Positions 33,703 through 44,665 of a DNA stretch of 64,000 nt are shown one piece after another. Made by a program: the position numbers and the translations under genes. Every line of letters starts with the position of its first letter. Positions within the stretch are counted from its first letter, which is position 1. Under the pieces are notes generated by a model. That model did not search any database. It had not been told where the DNA came from and worked only from the letters and a program-made list of their open reading frames with translations. Source of the DNA: Gonatopus flavifemur. Lineage: Eukaryota; Arthropoda; Insecta; Hymenoptera; Dryinidae. The stretch covers positions 1,798,001-1,862,000 of the forward strand of contig JAFFJZ010000020.1 in assembly GCA_018340375.1 (NCBI GenBank), given 5' to 3'.

Positions 33703-34171
33703 CTTGAATAATAAATGAAAAACCTAAAATAATTTGACTGATTCAAAACTGTAATTAATTATATGCACATATAAGATGTGTGAAAATAAAATAATTCTAA
33801 TCTTATTTTCAGATATTTTTGACTGAATTATCCATCAAACTCTGCATGGCTGACTATAAAATATGCATTGCTGATAATCAGCACATTATCCGATATAATT
33901 TAATTTAATACGACCGTAACTCATTTTCATCCCATATTATAGCTGAAATTGTATCTTATACCGTATCGTAACATTACTGATTTTAAGCCTCATCTGGAAA
34001 TCAGTCAATCATGGAATTAAGATTCATTTTTCACTGAGATTTTCAGTCGAACGTTTTACAGAGCGTTCGTGAATTACGATTACTCTTGATTTTGAAATTA
34101 GTTCATATCGACAGTACATTCCCAGACAGCACAACGTGCCACTGGAACGTTTATGGAAGGTTTATAGAACT

Positions 34172-34759
34172 TACGCGGAAAAAAATGACGTGTGGATTTC
34201 GTATTGGTTGTTGTTATTTTGACATAACTGCTGAAGTGCATGCAATTGGAGTAAAATTCACATTGGGACCAATGTTATGTGTACATTCCCAAGTAGCACC
34301 AAAATATACTATGAACGTTCTTCGAATATTCGAAATATGTTCTATGCATATTCCAATGAGACCGTTTCATAGATGCTATGCATATTCATCGAACGTATGT
34401 AATCGAATATACGATGGGACGTCAATCGAACGTCGATTAAATGAATATCGTACATTTCGAATGTACTATGTACGTTTTGAGTATATTTAAAACAGTCTCA
34501 TCCGAATATTTTATGAACGTTCATTATATATTCTTCGTATCTCATTCGTACATTCTACGAACGTTTCTACTTCGTATATACTTTGAACTTCTGTTGCTGC
34601 TTGTGTTGCTACTAAAGTAAACGGCAGGCGTGTTGCCATGGTAACCATGATAAAAATGTAAATCCAACAGGACTCTGGAGTAAATTCTACATGAAATCCA
34701 CACCGTAATTATAACCTCACTTTTCATGTAATTCTTACGTGGTCATTTTTTTCCGTGTA
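34172..34759. mobile_element. Element J with CACGGAAAAAAATGAC ends, TSD TA
   Basis: 34174-34757, flanked by TA. The ends are CGCGGAAAAAAATGACGTG and, inverted, CACGGAAAAAAATGACCACG. It is split by A4. Confidence 0.65.
34288..34605 (+). mobile_element. Family A MITE copy A4, TSD TT
   Basis: 318 bp, CCCAAGTAGCACC...GCTGCTTGTG between TT (34286-34287) and TT (34606-34607). One terminal base has changed. Confidence 0.88.
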
Positions 34760-34815
34760 CGAGAGGTTTCCTGAACGTTCAGAAAACGTCCCAGAGACAC
34801 ATTGTGCTGTTAGGG

Positions 34816-36612
34816 ATTAGAGACCAAGCATTATCGTTAAGCTGATACTAGCGGCGTGGTAGCAGCCGCATGTTTCATGAAAAACTACCAGCAAATGATT
34901 CAATTTCATCAAAATATCACTCTGTACAGCACTTCTCACATTCACGTAGAAGTTCTCTACAGAGCGATATTTTGATAAAATTGAAGCGTTTGTCCGTCGT
35001 TTGTCATAAACGATTCGGCTTTCACCGACCCGCTAGTATCCCCTTGAGTAATAAATTAGTTCAAAGAACCTCTATAAACATTGGACGTTGGTAACATGAT
35101 CGCGAAAGCAAATTCTTTCATCAGAAAAATCCAGTCTCTTTTCACACATCGAAGAATACCATGAACCGAAGTATCGAATTAATGCTCGCATCATACATTT
35201 CGATGTGAAATACGTACGTATTTCAACATTACATTCTATTGCGCGCGGAAGATGTGGTAACGAGTTTTTGTTGAATTCAATGCGCGCTAGAAGAGAACAT
35301 TACAGCGAGAGATCACTTTCTACAACTCTTAAAAGGGCACGTGAAACCAACTGAAACTCATGTAATCATTCTTTTGATGCGATGATGTTTGACGAATCTG
35401 GTATTTTTCAATTGCCGGAGAAGAAGAAATTCCATGGTGATCATTCGTTGAAAGAGATTTTTCAACAACCAAAATAGATCACGGAAAATGTTGCATTATG
35501 TCTGCATCATAAACCACTGATTCTGTACGCTTTGGGGAGTTGTTAGCGTATTCTGGAAATAAATCGTCTGTATCGTGATCTGTAGAATTCAAAGGACTGA
35601 GATATATACATATCTTGCATGAGAGCAATGGAAGCATAACGGAAATTGAAAAGCGGAATCAAGCGATACTGTTGCTTTGCGAAAAATTCCACCTTGGGCT
35701 GTTGCTCAGCAATGAAGAGGAAGTGATGTAGGGTGTGGATGTGTATGAAATGGTGAACGGAATTCTTCGTCCACAATTTTTAAGCAAAAATGGTGTAGAT
35801 GTGTTGAAATTTCACATTGCTTACAAATTCTTTCAATGTTTCTTGTTGAAAATCGTTAATTAAATATCATGGAAATAATGATCGTTTCGTCAGTACCTTT
35901 TTGATGTTTGCTCGCGCATTTGAACCAACTTTTTCTTCGATTTGTTCTTTTTTCTCCACGGTTAATGCTGGAGCAGGTGAAAAATTCAAGTCCGACAAAA
36001 TATGACCATTATCACGAATGGTATGCATGAACCAGAGAAGACAACGATTATTATCGTCTCGCAAATCCAGGTCACAGACCTCGTGTGAAAAAGAAAGTCT
36101 TACTCGGAAACATTCGGACAAGAAGAACACAGATAGATGTATTTATCGGCGAGAGTGGATGGAACCACCTGAGAAGGAATCTGTCCTCCCCTTAATGCAG
36201 TCACCGAGAATGTTTGGCCACTCAATGACCGAATTCATATTGCGCACGAACGCGTGGAACAGGTTCCAAATTCATCTTCCTTTTTTCTTTTCTTGTTTTC
36301 TTCATTATCCTTTTCTTTCTTCCGTATTATCTTATGTGTTCATATGGATGTATGTACACGGGCACGAGTTAGCAACGATCGAAAGTAGGTGAGTTACTCT
36401 TGTAATGTGTAAACGAGTGCATTCCATTGATATATACAAGTATATAGAAAGTTGCGGAAGCTTTTGGAAAAGTAGAGAAAGAAAGTCCATCTCTCGTTCA
36501 AGTATGTGCGTATATAGGTACGGGTTTAAACATGCACTTTGCAGTCGATTCAACGACTTCTTGGTGTCAAATGTCAATACCCTTCTCGTAAGCCGTAATG
36601 TTTATACGTCCG
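34816..36612. other. Unassigned DNA, no gene seen
   Basis: Higher complexity than the repeats around it, but no frame with recognisable similarity. The longest is 35867-36130 on the minus strand (87 codons). It may be unique host DNA. Confidence 0.35.
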
Positions 36613-36614
36613 TA

Positions 36615-36857
36615 CACTGAGAGAAATAATGATTAATATCAAGAATTTAAATTCATGAATACTGCCAAGAATACAAATTTTTGATTATAGCTAATATGTT
36701 ATTGGCCCAAAAGAAATTTCCTTGAATCGAGAAATATTTCTTTGATTTAAGAAAATTTCTTTTGGGCCAATAACATATCAACTGTAATCAAAAATTTTTA
36801 TTCTTGGCAGTATTCATGAATTCAAATTCTTGATATTAATCATCATTCCTCTCAGTG
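36615..36857. mobile_element. Near-perfect palindromic MITE with CACTGAGAG ends
   Basis: 243 bp. The left arm, CACTGAGAGAAATAATGATT, and the right arm are complementary almost base for base through ATGTTATTGGCCCAAAAG to a centre near 36735. The flanks are TA and TT, so a TSD is not proven. Confidence 0.8.
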
Positions 36858-37846
36858 TTCACAAGTTATATGAAAGTTCGCTTATATGGTAAGAGGGGGC
36901 AAAGGATTGATGAATGCATTGGATAACCCCGACTGGATCTTTCATTTTACTCAAATTTTGTTGTGCAGCTGACAGATATTACAACCATTCCGGAATATGA
37001 ATTTTTTTACGAATCCTCCAATGTTACGATTGATGTCGTTTCTTATCGAATTCTTATTTTTCATCATTCAACGATCTTTATGAATTTTGATTGAATGTGC
37101 ACATTGGTCATATTGAAATTGCAATTTACATCCCATGAATTGAAAATTCCTTCCACCGAGATTTGTTTGAGTGTAGAATATTATCAGTGAAATTTATTCT
37201 CTTCATTCCATTTCCTGAGGAAGCGGAAAATTTATCGACGCATAAACACGATTGCACCACAAGTCGCATTACGTAAAATCAACGTAACTTTCAAGAATCT
37301 GGTTCAATCAAATTCGATACATTCTGTTCCGCGAAAACACACATCATCGAGGACTAATGACGATCGAATTACTACGAGTTCACCAGGGCATTCGGAAAAA
37401 ATGTGTTCAAAGAACCGTTAACCAGGGCGAAACACACTGATTAATGCTTATGTGAAAATGTGTTAGTGAAAATGCAAAGACATATCGAGTTGTACTGGAC
37501 AACTTTCCCTGCCTGCAGCAAGAGAAATTAAATAGGGAGATGTCATCGGCAAATTTTCTCTCGTTGGGGACACATAATTACATTATAAGCCGGTGTTTCA
37601 AAAGATCTTATCCGGATTTTAATTGTATCATCGAATGATGTGAATCACCTTGCCTGTACAGTGATAACTCATTGTCATGTTATACGTCGCTGAAATTCGA
37701 TTACAATTCTTTAATTATCGATTCTTTATGATGTATCACAATGTGATAAAAAACAAAAAACTCGACTTTCCTGAAGTAATAATAATTATTGTACAATATC
37801 TTATCTCATTCCCCCACTCTCTAAATTTGAAACAGTGAAATCTTAC
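36858..37846. other. Unassigned DNA, no gene seen
   Basis: No significant open frame or repeat boundary was recognised. Confidence 0.35.
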
Positions 37847-37848
37847 TG

Positions 37849-38485
37849 CCCAAGCAACAACAGAAGTTCAAAGTATATACGAAATAAAAACGTTCGTAGA
37901 ATGTACGAATGAGATACGAAGAACATATAATCAACGTTCATAGAATATTCGAATGAGACTGTGTTATATATATTTAGAACGTACGCAGTACATTCGAAAT
38001 CTACGATATTCATTCAATCGACGTTCGATTTACGTACCGTCGTATGTTCGATTACATACGTTCGATGAATATGCATAGCACCTAGGAAACGGTCTCTTGG
38101 GATGTGCATAGAGCATATTTCGAATATTCTAAGAACGTTCATAGTATCCCAAGTAGCACCAGAATATACTATGAATGTTCTTCGAATATTCGAAATATGT
38201 TCTATGTACATTCGAATGAGACTGTTTCATAGGTGCTATGCATATTCATCGAACGTATGTAATCGAATATACGACGGCACGTTAGTTGAGCGTCGATTGA
38301 ATGAATATCGTACATTTCGAATGTACTATGTACGTTCTAAGTATATTTGAAACAGTCTCCTTCGAACATTCTATGAACGTTCATTATATGTTCTTCGTAT
38401 CTCATTCGTACATTCTACGAACGTTTCTATTTCGTATATACTTTGAAATTCTGTTGCTGCTTGGGATATTCTGGTGCTACTTGAG
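37849..38485 (-). mobile_element. Family A MITE copy A5, TSD TG, interrupted by A6
   Basis: CCCAAGCAACAAC...GCTACTTGAG between TG (37847-37848) and TG (38486-38487). Removing A6 and one AT joins CATAGT to ATATTCTGG, as in intact copies. Confidence 0.88.
38148..38465 (+). mobile_element. Family A MITE copy A6 inserted in A5, TSD AT
   Basis: 318 bp, CCCAAGTAGCACC...GCTGCTTGGG between AT (38146-38147) and AT (38466-38467). It is opposite in orientation to the copy it entered. Confidence 0.9.
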
Positions 38486-38487
38486 TG

Positions 38488-39548
38488 ATTGCAGTAAAAA
38501 GCCGAATACTGCAAAATAGTGCATGTACACTACACAATCAGTGAATATCAACTAATTTTGCCAGTGGAATTTCATTGATTCAATTAGTGAAAAGTACTTT
38601 TAACTGCATAGTCAGTGACTATCCACGAATTATGCAGTGGAATCTCACTGATCCCCATTCAATGGTCAACCATTAACTGCAAAAACAGTGAAATTTCACT
38701 GATTCAAATTTAGGGAGCGGTAGAAACCCTTTTGGTCAGTCACGAGGCTGTTACAAGACCTCACCAGGCATTGTGAAAGACTTGCAACACTGTCAGAAAT
38801 ACCTAGAAGTTTTTTTCAATCACCCACATGAATTCAGATTCTTACAAATTATACGTTGCGTCTAATAAATGAAAATGAATGAATTTTCACTCTCTTGGCG
38901 TGAGAATTGCACTCTTATAAGGAAGTGAAATTTCACTTCTTGAACCAAGTTAAAACTTCACTCTGTTGGAGTGGAAATACACTCTTATAGAGTGGAAATA
39001 CACTTTTATAGAGTGTAAATCCACTTTTTGAGGGGTCTATCTCGTTGAGATTTATAACAAAATTTTGTTTCCAAAAACATGTTTTTTCATAGAAACAATT
39101 GAGATACCGTTTTGAAAATTTTTAGGTATATTTATTAGGCCTTGAATATTACAAAAAAATTTCTTCCAGATTTGAACACTTTTCTTTTTATTATACTAAT
39201 TTAAACAACAAAAAACACTTGAAAAATGACGGTGGGAATGATTTGGGACGACCGGATGATCTGAAAAAGACAAAAATATGGCAAATTATCACTTGTTGAG
39301 ATGGCTATCGCATAAACTAGGATCTTTTTTTGATTGGTCAAAAATTGTCCGATTTGCATCTGATTTTTTACTCTCAAAAATCGATTTCTTCGAAAAATCG
39401 CCGCCATTTTGTTAGTGTTTGGTGAAAAAAATACCCTCATTCATGCGATAAGCGCTTCAACAAGGGATGATTTGCCATTTCTTTTTTTTTAAATCATCCG
39501 GTCGCCCCAAATCATTCCACCGACATTTTTCGGTGTTTTTTTGTTCAG
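38488..39548. other. Unassigned DNA with short inverted motifs
   Basis: 38520-38710 repeats CACTGATT/AATCAGTGA-type words and 38870-39030 repeats GTGGAAATACACTCTTATAGA units. No gene was recognised. Confidence 0.4.
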
Positions 39549-39864
39549 ATTACCAGGTTATTCAATATGTCCGTAGGATAAGTAAAGAAAAAACAAAATT
39601 TTGACAAAACTCGATTTCATTATTCAACATGGTTGCCTTCGAAGGCGATCCAACGAGTATAGCCATTTTCCAACTTTCCCATACCACTTTTATAGTACGA
39701 TTTCTCTTTCTCTTCAAAATAGGCCTCAGTTTCAGCGATTACTTCATCATTGGACTTGAATTCCTCTCCACCAAGCATTCTCTTGAGATCTGGAAACAGG
39801 AAAAAGTCGCTGGGGGTTCAATTTGGAAAATACGGTGGGTGGGTAAGCGACTCGAAGCCCAATT
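39549..39864 (-). pseudogene. Mariner transposase, C-terminal piece and left TIR
   Basis: Read on the minus strand it gives PSDFFLFPDLKRMLGG, EEFKSNDEVIAETEAYFEEK, KSYYKSGMGKLENGYTRWI and the end AFEGNHVE-stop, the C-terminus of a mariner transposase, including the third catalytic Asp in PSDFFLF. A TIR-like sequence, CCAGGTTATTCAATATGTCC, lies at the outer edge. The copy is split from its middle part at AATT (39861-39864) by fold-back element U. Confidence 0.85.
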
Positions 39865-41880
39865 GAACCCACGGGAAGAAGAACTTGACGAGCGCTCGAA
39901 CCGCGGTAAAAGTATTGTCCAAGCGGTCACGTGGGGGACCGAAAAAAAAGTCGGAATTTTGGAAAACTAAAAATACTGGGTGATAGGGCTTGAAAAATCA
40001 ATACGAGTGTTCGTTTACAATGTTTTTCTATGATCAATAGTTTTCGAGAAAAAAATTAAAAAGTACCTCTTTTTCTCGTACTAAAAATGAATGTTTTTCC
40101 ATCTTAAACTCGTTATAACTCGAGCAGTTTTCAACGTATCAAGATGAGTCTTGCAGATTCTGATTCGAACACTCCCCCGAAGATGACGATCTCGACAAAA
40201 TTTTCAAAAATTGATGCAAAATTAATGAATGTTCAATTTGAAGTGAAAACTTGGTTTTCAACGAAGAGGAAAACTTTGCATTGAAAAAGTGTCGGGGGAA
40301 GCATGAGCTACGAAAAACTTCCAGCGACAAAGTTGTTCGCTAGTGTGCGGACAAACTTTATGGAAAGTTTCAGATCAATTGGACTATTGGTTCGAAAGAT
40401 ACAGCGATTTATCCATCAGCTCGCAACGGAAATTTCTCATGACTCTACGTCGTTTACCTGCTGAATATGAGGATCCGAATGAAAGGTTGCATTCACTCGA
40501 TTTCTCAACGTAGATTCATGTTTTTTTGGTCGAAGCATCCAAATATCCAACTATTTTTGCAAAATTCGTTATACATTGTTTTTTTTATAAACAATTTTTA
40601 TTCCACGCATCATTGTTCAATCCTTATTCTGCAAGATGAAAATTAAAGATTGAACATTTGTGTGCTCTCTCGAACTCAATAGTTTCCGAAACTTATTTCA
40701 CGATTACTTGGCCAAATCTTATCGGAATGATATAAACATTGATATCCAGATTCGATGTGTATTGCCGAAGCTTGTAAAATGATTCGAATGATGAGAACAT
40801 TTCGTTTTTCAATAATATTTGATAACGAATTAGTGGCTCTCAGGCTCGTGTTTTCCGAGTTTCAACGACACAAAGTGTCGAGTGAAATGTGAAATTAAGA
40901 AAACTTCGAACAATAAAGTTATGCTCTTATATTTGAGGAAGTTTTTCTGGAAATTTGAAATTAATCGAACAAAAGATATGGGGTTTATGATTTATGTAAA
41001 ACAAGCGGAGCCGCCGAGCACGCAGGAATTCGGTGTTAACGAATGGAGACACAAAACATCAAATAAAAACAAATGCCTATATAGTAATTGCAACCGTAAG
41101 AATAGAAAACATTGCTCCCTCCGTTGTGAGAAAAAGTGCATAATTCCACATTTTGAACAATTTTGTTATTGAATTTATTTTCCGGGTTAGTGTAATAATA
41201 ATGTCTGATAAAAACAGTTCAAAAACTGGTCGAAAACGTCCAAGAAATCCGAACAACTGGATGAAAAACAAAAATAAAAAGGCTAAAAACGAGGTTCGTA
41301 TATTCCGTATATATATTTAGTATAATACAGTGTGCAATGGAATGGTGCTGTCAACAAATTTCTTAATTTCCCATGCATAACTGAGACATAGTACATTGTA
41401 TTTTCGCAGTCATCGATGTATAAATATATCTAACAGTCATCCAACCCATAGAGCATCGAAGATTTCATTACGACCGTAGAAATCTAACGTTTGAAATATT
41501 GGAATATTCTTGTAATATTGCTGCATGTCGTACTGAGATTTCAAAGTCCTTTCACAAATATTGCAATGGCCGCTAATCTTACATTGCAATACAAGATTTC
41601 TGAATTATTTTTGAAATATTTCAAGAACATTTATGAAATATTTCATTGTAATGTTTCTTTTGTAATATATCTGAAACATTGCAAATAGGTAACATTTCAG
41701 TTGACAGATTTTTGATATATTCTTGTGGAACAATATTGAAATGTAATGAAGATGAAAAAATGAAATACAATTGATACATTACTGAAATAATTTTTGAATA
41801 GTGTGTTACAGTCGATACAAAATTATTACTTAAAAATAATTATTCAATGTTGAGAACTTGCTTGCTGTCCATATAATAAC

Positions 41881-41940
41881 GAGCGAATTTCGCTGGAACA
41901 GCGAAATTCTTGCTATTCCAGCAAATCTCTTTTCTCCGTG
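41881..41940. repeat. Right-end fragment of the GCTG/CAGC element
   Basis: GAGCGAATTTCGCTGGAACA, TTGCTATTCCAGCAAA and TTTTCTCCGTG match the right part of 19255-19625. The left end is missing. Confidence 0.5.
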
Positions 41941-41942
41941 TA

Positions 41943-42049
41943 CCCCCACAAAACAACTGCTTTCAGTCACCTTCCGATACCTTTCTGAAACGTGTAACAC
42001 CTTTCAGAAAGGTATCGAAAGGTAACGGAAAGCAGTTGTGCTGTTAGGG
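41943..42049. mobile_element. Family K MITE copy 2, TSD TA
   Basis: A 107-bp hairpin. The right end inverted is CCCTAACAGCACAACTGC; the left end is CCCCCACAAAACAACTGC. TA lies on both sides (41941-41942 and 42050-42051). The arms share TTCCGATACCTTTCTGAAA. Confidence 0.7.
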
Positions 42050-43447
42050 TAACATTGAATTCGAATTAAATTTGTCCGAATTCAATTCGACATACATGTC
42101 TATAAACAATTCAAAGTTCACTAGCATTTCCAAATCATTTATGACTGAAGAAAAAGTACAAATAATGAACTTTCATCACAAGGTTTGTATGTGTCATATA
42201 TGATGTGAATGATATCCAAACACGTTGCATGAGACATTTTAAACTTGTCTGAAATATATTTCAAGACATGAATATGATGTTATACAGGACCCGTTCATAA
42301 GACGAGATCGTTTTACATAAATCATAAACCCCATATTTTTTGTTCGATTAATTTCAAATTTCCAGAAAAACTTCCTCAAACATAAGAGCATAACTTTATT
42401 GTTCGAAGTTTTCTTAATTTCACATTTCGCTCGACACTTTGTGTCGTTGAAACTCGGAAAACACGAGCCTGAGAGCCACTAATTCGCTATCAAATATTAT
42501 TGAAAAACGAAATGTTCTCATCACCCGAATCATTTTACAAGCTTCGGCAATACACATCGAATCTGGATATCAATGTTTATATCATTCCGATAAGATTTGG
42601 CCAAGTAATCGTGAAAGAAGTTTCGGAAACTATTGAGTTCGAGAGAGCACACAAATGTTCAATCTTTAATTTTCATCTTGCAGAATAAGGATTGAACAAT
42701 GATGCGTTGAATAAAAATTGTTTATAAAAAAAAACAATGTATAACGAATTTTGCAAAAATAGTTGGATATTTGGATGCTTCGACTAAAAAAACATGAATC
42801 TACGTTGAGAAATCCAGTGAATGCAACCTTTCATTCGGATCCTCATATTCAGCAGGTAAACGACGTAGAGTCATGAGAAATTTCCGTTGCGAGCTGATGG
42901 ATAAATCGCTGTATCTTTCGAACCAATAGTCCATTGATCTGAAACTTTCCATAAAGTTTGTCCGCACACTAGCGAACAACTTTGTCGCTGGAAGTTTTTC
43001 GTAGCTCATACTTCCCCCGACACTTTTTCAATGCAAAGTTTTCCTCTTCGTTGAAAACCAAGTTTTCACTTCAAATTGAACATTCATTAATTTTGCATCA
43101 ATTTTTGAAAATTTTGTCGGGATCGTCATCTTCGGGGGAGTGTTCCGAATCAGAATCTGCAAGACTCATCTTGATACGTTGAAAACTGCTCGAGTTATAA
43201 CGAGTTTAGGGTGGAAAAACATTCATTTTTAGTACGAGAAAAAGAGGTACTTTTTAATTTTTTTCTCGAAAACTATTGATCATAGAAAAACATTGTAAAC
43301 GAACACTCGTATTGATTTTTCAAGCCCTATCACCCAGTATTTTTAGTTTTCCAAAATTCCGACTTTTTTTCGGTCCCCCACGTGACCACTTGGACAATAC
43401 TTTTACCGCGGTTCGAGCGCTCGTCGAGTTCTTCTTCCCGTGGGTTC

Positions 43448-43761
43448 AATTCATTCAATTTTGTCATCATTTTCATCGATTTGTGACACGGTGCATCATG
43501 TTGGTGAAACAACACTTTTTTCTTCCGCAAATATGGCCGTTTCTTTGCGATTTCAGCCTTCAATCGATCCAAAAGTGCACAGTAATAGTCGCTGTTGATG
43601 GTGGTTCCTTTTTGGAGATAGTCAATGAATACTATCCCCTCGGCATCCCAAAATACAGACGCCATTACCTTATCGGCCGACTGTTACGTCTTTGCTCGCT
43701 TTGGATTCGATTCGTCGACTGCTGTCCACTCAGCTGACTGTCTTTTGGATCCTGGTGTGTA
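43448..43761 (-). pseudogene. Mariner transposase, middle piece
   Basis: Minus-strand reading gives YTPGSKRQSAEWTAVDESN, then KVMASVFWDAEGIVFIDYLQ, KGTTINSDYYCALLDRLKAE and KKKVLFHQHDAPCHKSMK, with the second catalytic Asp in HQHDAP (usually HQDNAP, so the local sequence is altered). The piece is bounded by U at AATT and by a MITE at TA. Confidence 0.88.
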
Positions 43762-43973
43762 CACTGTAAAAAAAATGGCGGTGTTGGCAAAATGCACACC
43801 AAATAGTGTTGTTTTAACACCACATGGTGTTATTCTCACACCATAAAGTTTCATTATAACACCGTTTGGCGTTACTTTGACACCGATTTTGGGGTGGACT
43901 TCTATAGAACCTGCGTGGTGTCGATTCTGTGTGAATTCTGACACCGTTTTGACACCGCTTTTCTTACAGTGTA
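43760..43973. mobile_element. MITE V with CACTGTAAAAAA ends inside the mariner, TSD TA
   Basis: 43762-43971 (210 bp) with TA on both sides. The ends are CACTGTAAAAAAAATGGCGG and, inverted, CACTGTAAGAAAAGCGG. The interior repeats GGTGTTA/TAACACC words. Removing it restores HHYTPG in the mariner frame. Confidence 0.85.
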
Positions 43974-44032
43974 ATGGTGAAGCCATGTTTTATCCATTGT
44001 CACATATCGACGATAGAATTCGATTTTATTGC
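43972..44032 (-). pseudogene. Mariner transposase, small piece with first catalytic Asp
   Basis: 61 bp encode NKIEFYRRYVTMDKTWLHHY on the minus strand. The TMDKTW word holds the first catalytic Asp of mariner transposases. It is bounded by MITE V below and element P above. Confidence 0.82.
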
Positions 44033-44404
44033 ACTGTTAAAAATTTCTGCATGAATTTTAATGTAAATCTACCGGAAGTTTTTTTCAAGTACGTAACTGA
44101 AAATTCATGTACAGGTTCCACAAATTTCAAGTCTACATACATTAAATTTAATGTACATGGATTTGAAATTCAATGTATGAATACATGAAATTTGTATATG
44201 AATTTTCATTCGCCCCAGTAAAGATGTGAAATTATAATAATACATCAACAATGATTATTCAGTAAAATATTTATGCTTTGGCCCAAAATGTCTTTGAAAA
44301 TAAAAAACTGAATTTCAAGCAAAAAACATGTTTCGGAGAAGAACACTTGCAGATTGACGACCACGTTGTTCATTACGTTCTCATGTCATGGAGAGAAAAT
44401 TGGA

Positions 44405-44500
44405 AACCTCGAAGAGAATCGAACCACCTCAACTAAACCCTAGCTAATGTTGCGCGATCTACTATCCTAACGCCCTAACGACCTAAGCTAAACCGGTACC
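44405..44500 (-). other. tRNA-derived SINE fragment
   Basis: On the minus strand, TAGCTTAGGTCG resembles an A box, and GGTTCGATTCTC about 65 bp downstream matches the B box. The sequence between is longer than in a tRNA, so this is a SINE relic and not a tRNA gene. Confidence 0.4.
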
Positions 44501-44665
44501 TACGTAGTTTATTAGGAAAGATCAATGTAAATGACGTGGATATCTGATTCAATCCATCGGTTGAGTATAATAATCTATTACCCTATGTGAAAATTGCAAT
44601 TCGGTTGACAGATGTGAGGTTAAGTTTATGTGATAAAGAATAATGAATGAATTATTGTTGTGAAA

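Larger units (their letters stand above)
34121..34815. mobile_element. Family K MITE copy 1 (CCC--ACAGCACAA ends), doubly nested
   Basis: The left end, CCCAGACAGCACAACGTG, and the inverted right end, CCCTAACAGCACAATGTG, match in 15 of 18. The inner arms include GGAACGTTTATGG and CTGAACGTTC. It contains element J, which contains A4. The outer flanks are TT and AT, so the 2-bp TSD has changed at one base or is absent. Confidence 0.6.
39861..43451. mobile_element. Fold-back element U with 1.14 kb inverted arms, TSD AATT
   Basis: 39865-43447 (3,583 bp) is flanked by AATT on both sides within the mariner gene; removing it restores the codons for KLNE-LGF. The arms 39865-41003 and 42309-43447 begin GAACCCACGGGAAGAAG and are nearly identical, so the insertion is fairly young. 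Each arm carries the same short frames: MSLADSDSEHSPEDDDPDKIF and MSYEKLPATKLFASVRTNF, the latter continuing through DYWFERYSDLSISSQRKF. I do not recognise these; they may be a captured gene fragment or a decayed element protein. The 1.3 kb loop holds AT-rich sequence, a GCTG/CAGC fragment and K2. No transposase is seen. Confidence 0.85.

Noticed and set aside
35867..36130. 87-codon minus-strand frame as a host exon
   Set aside because: No recognisable motif or splice evidence; could be chance.
36613..36859. TA duplication for the CACTGAGAG palindrome
   Set aside because: The left flank is TA but the right is TT, so the target duplication is unproven.
44405..44500. Functional tRNA gene
   Set aside because: Boxes are present but spacing is too long and the acceptor and anticodon arms do not pair.
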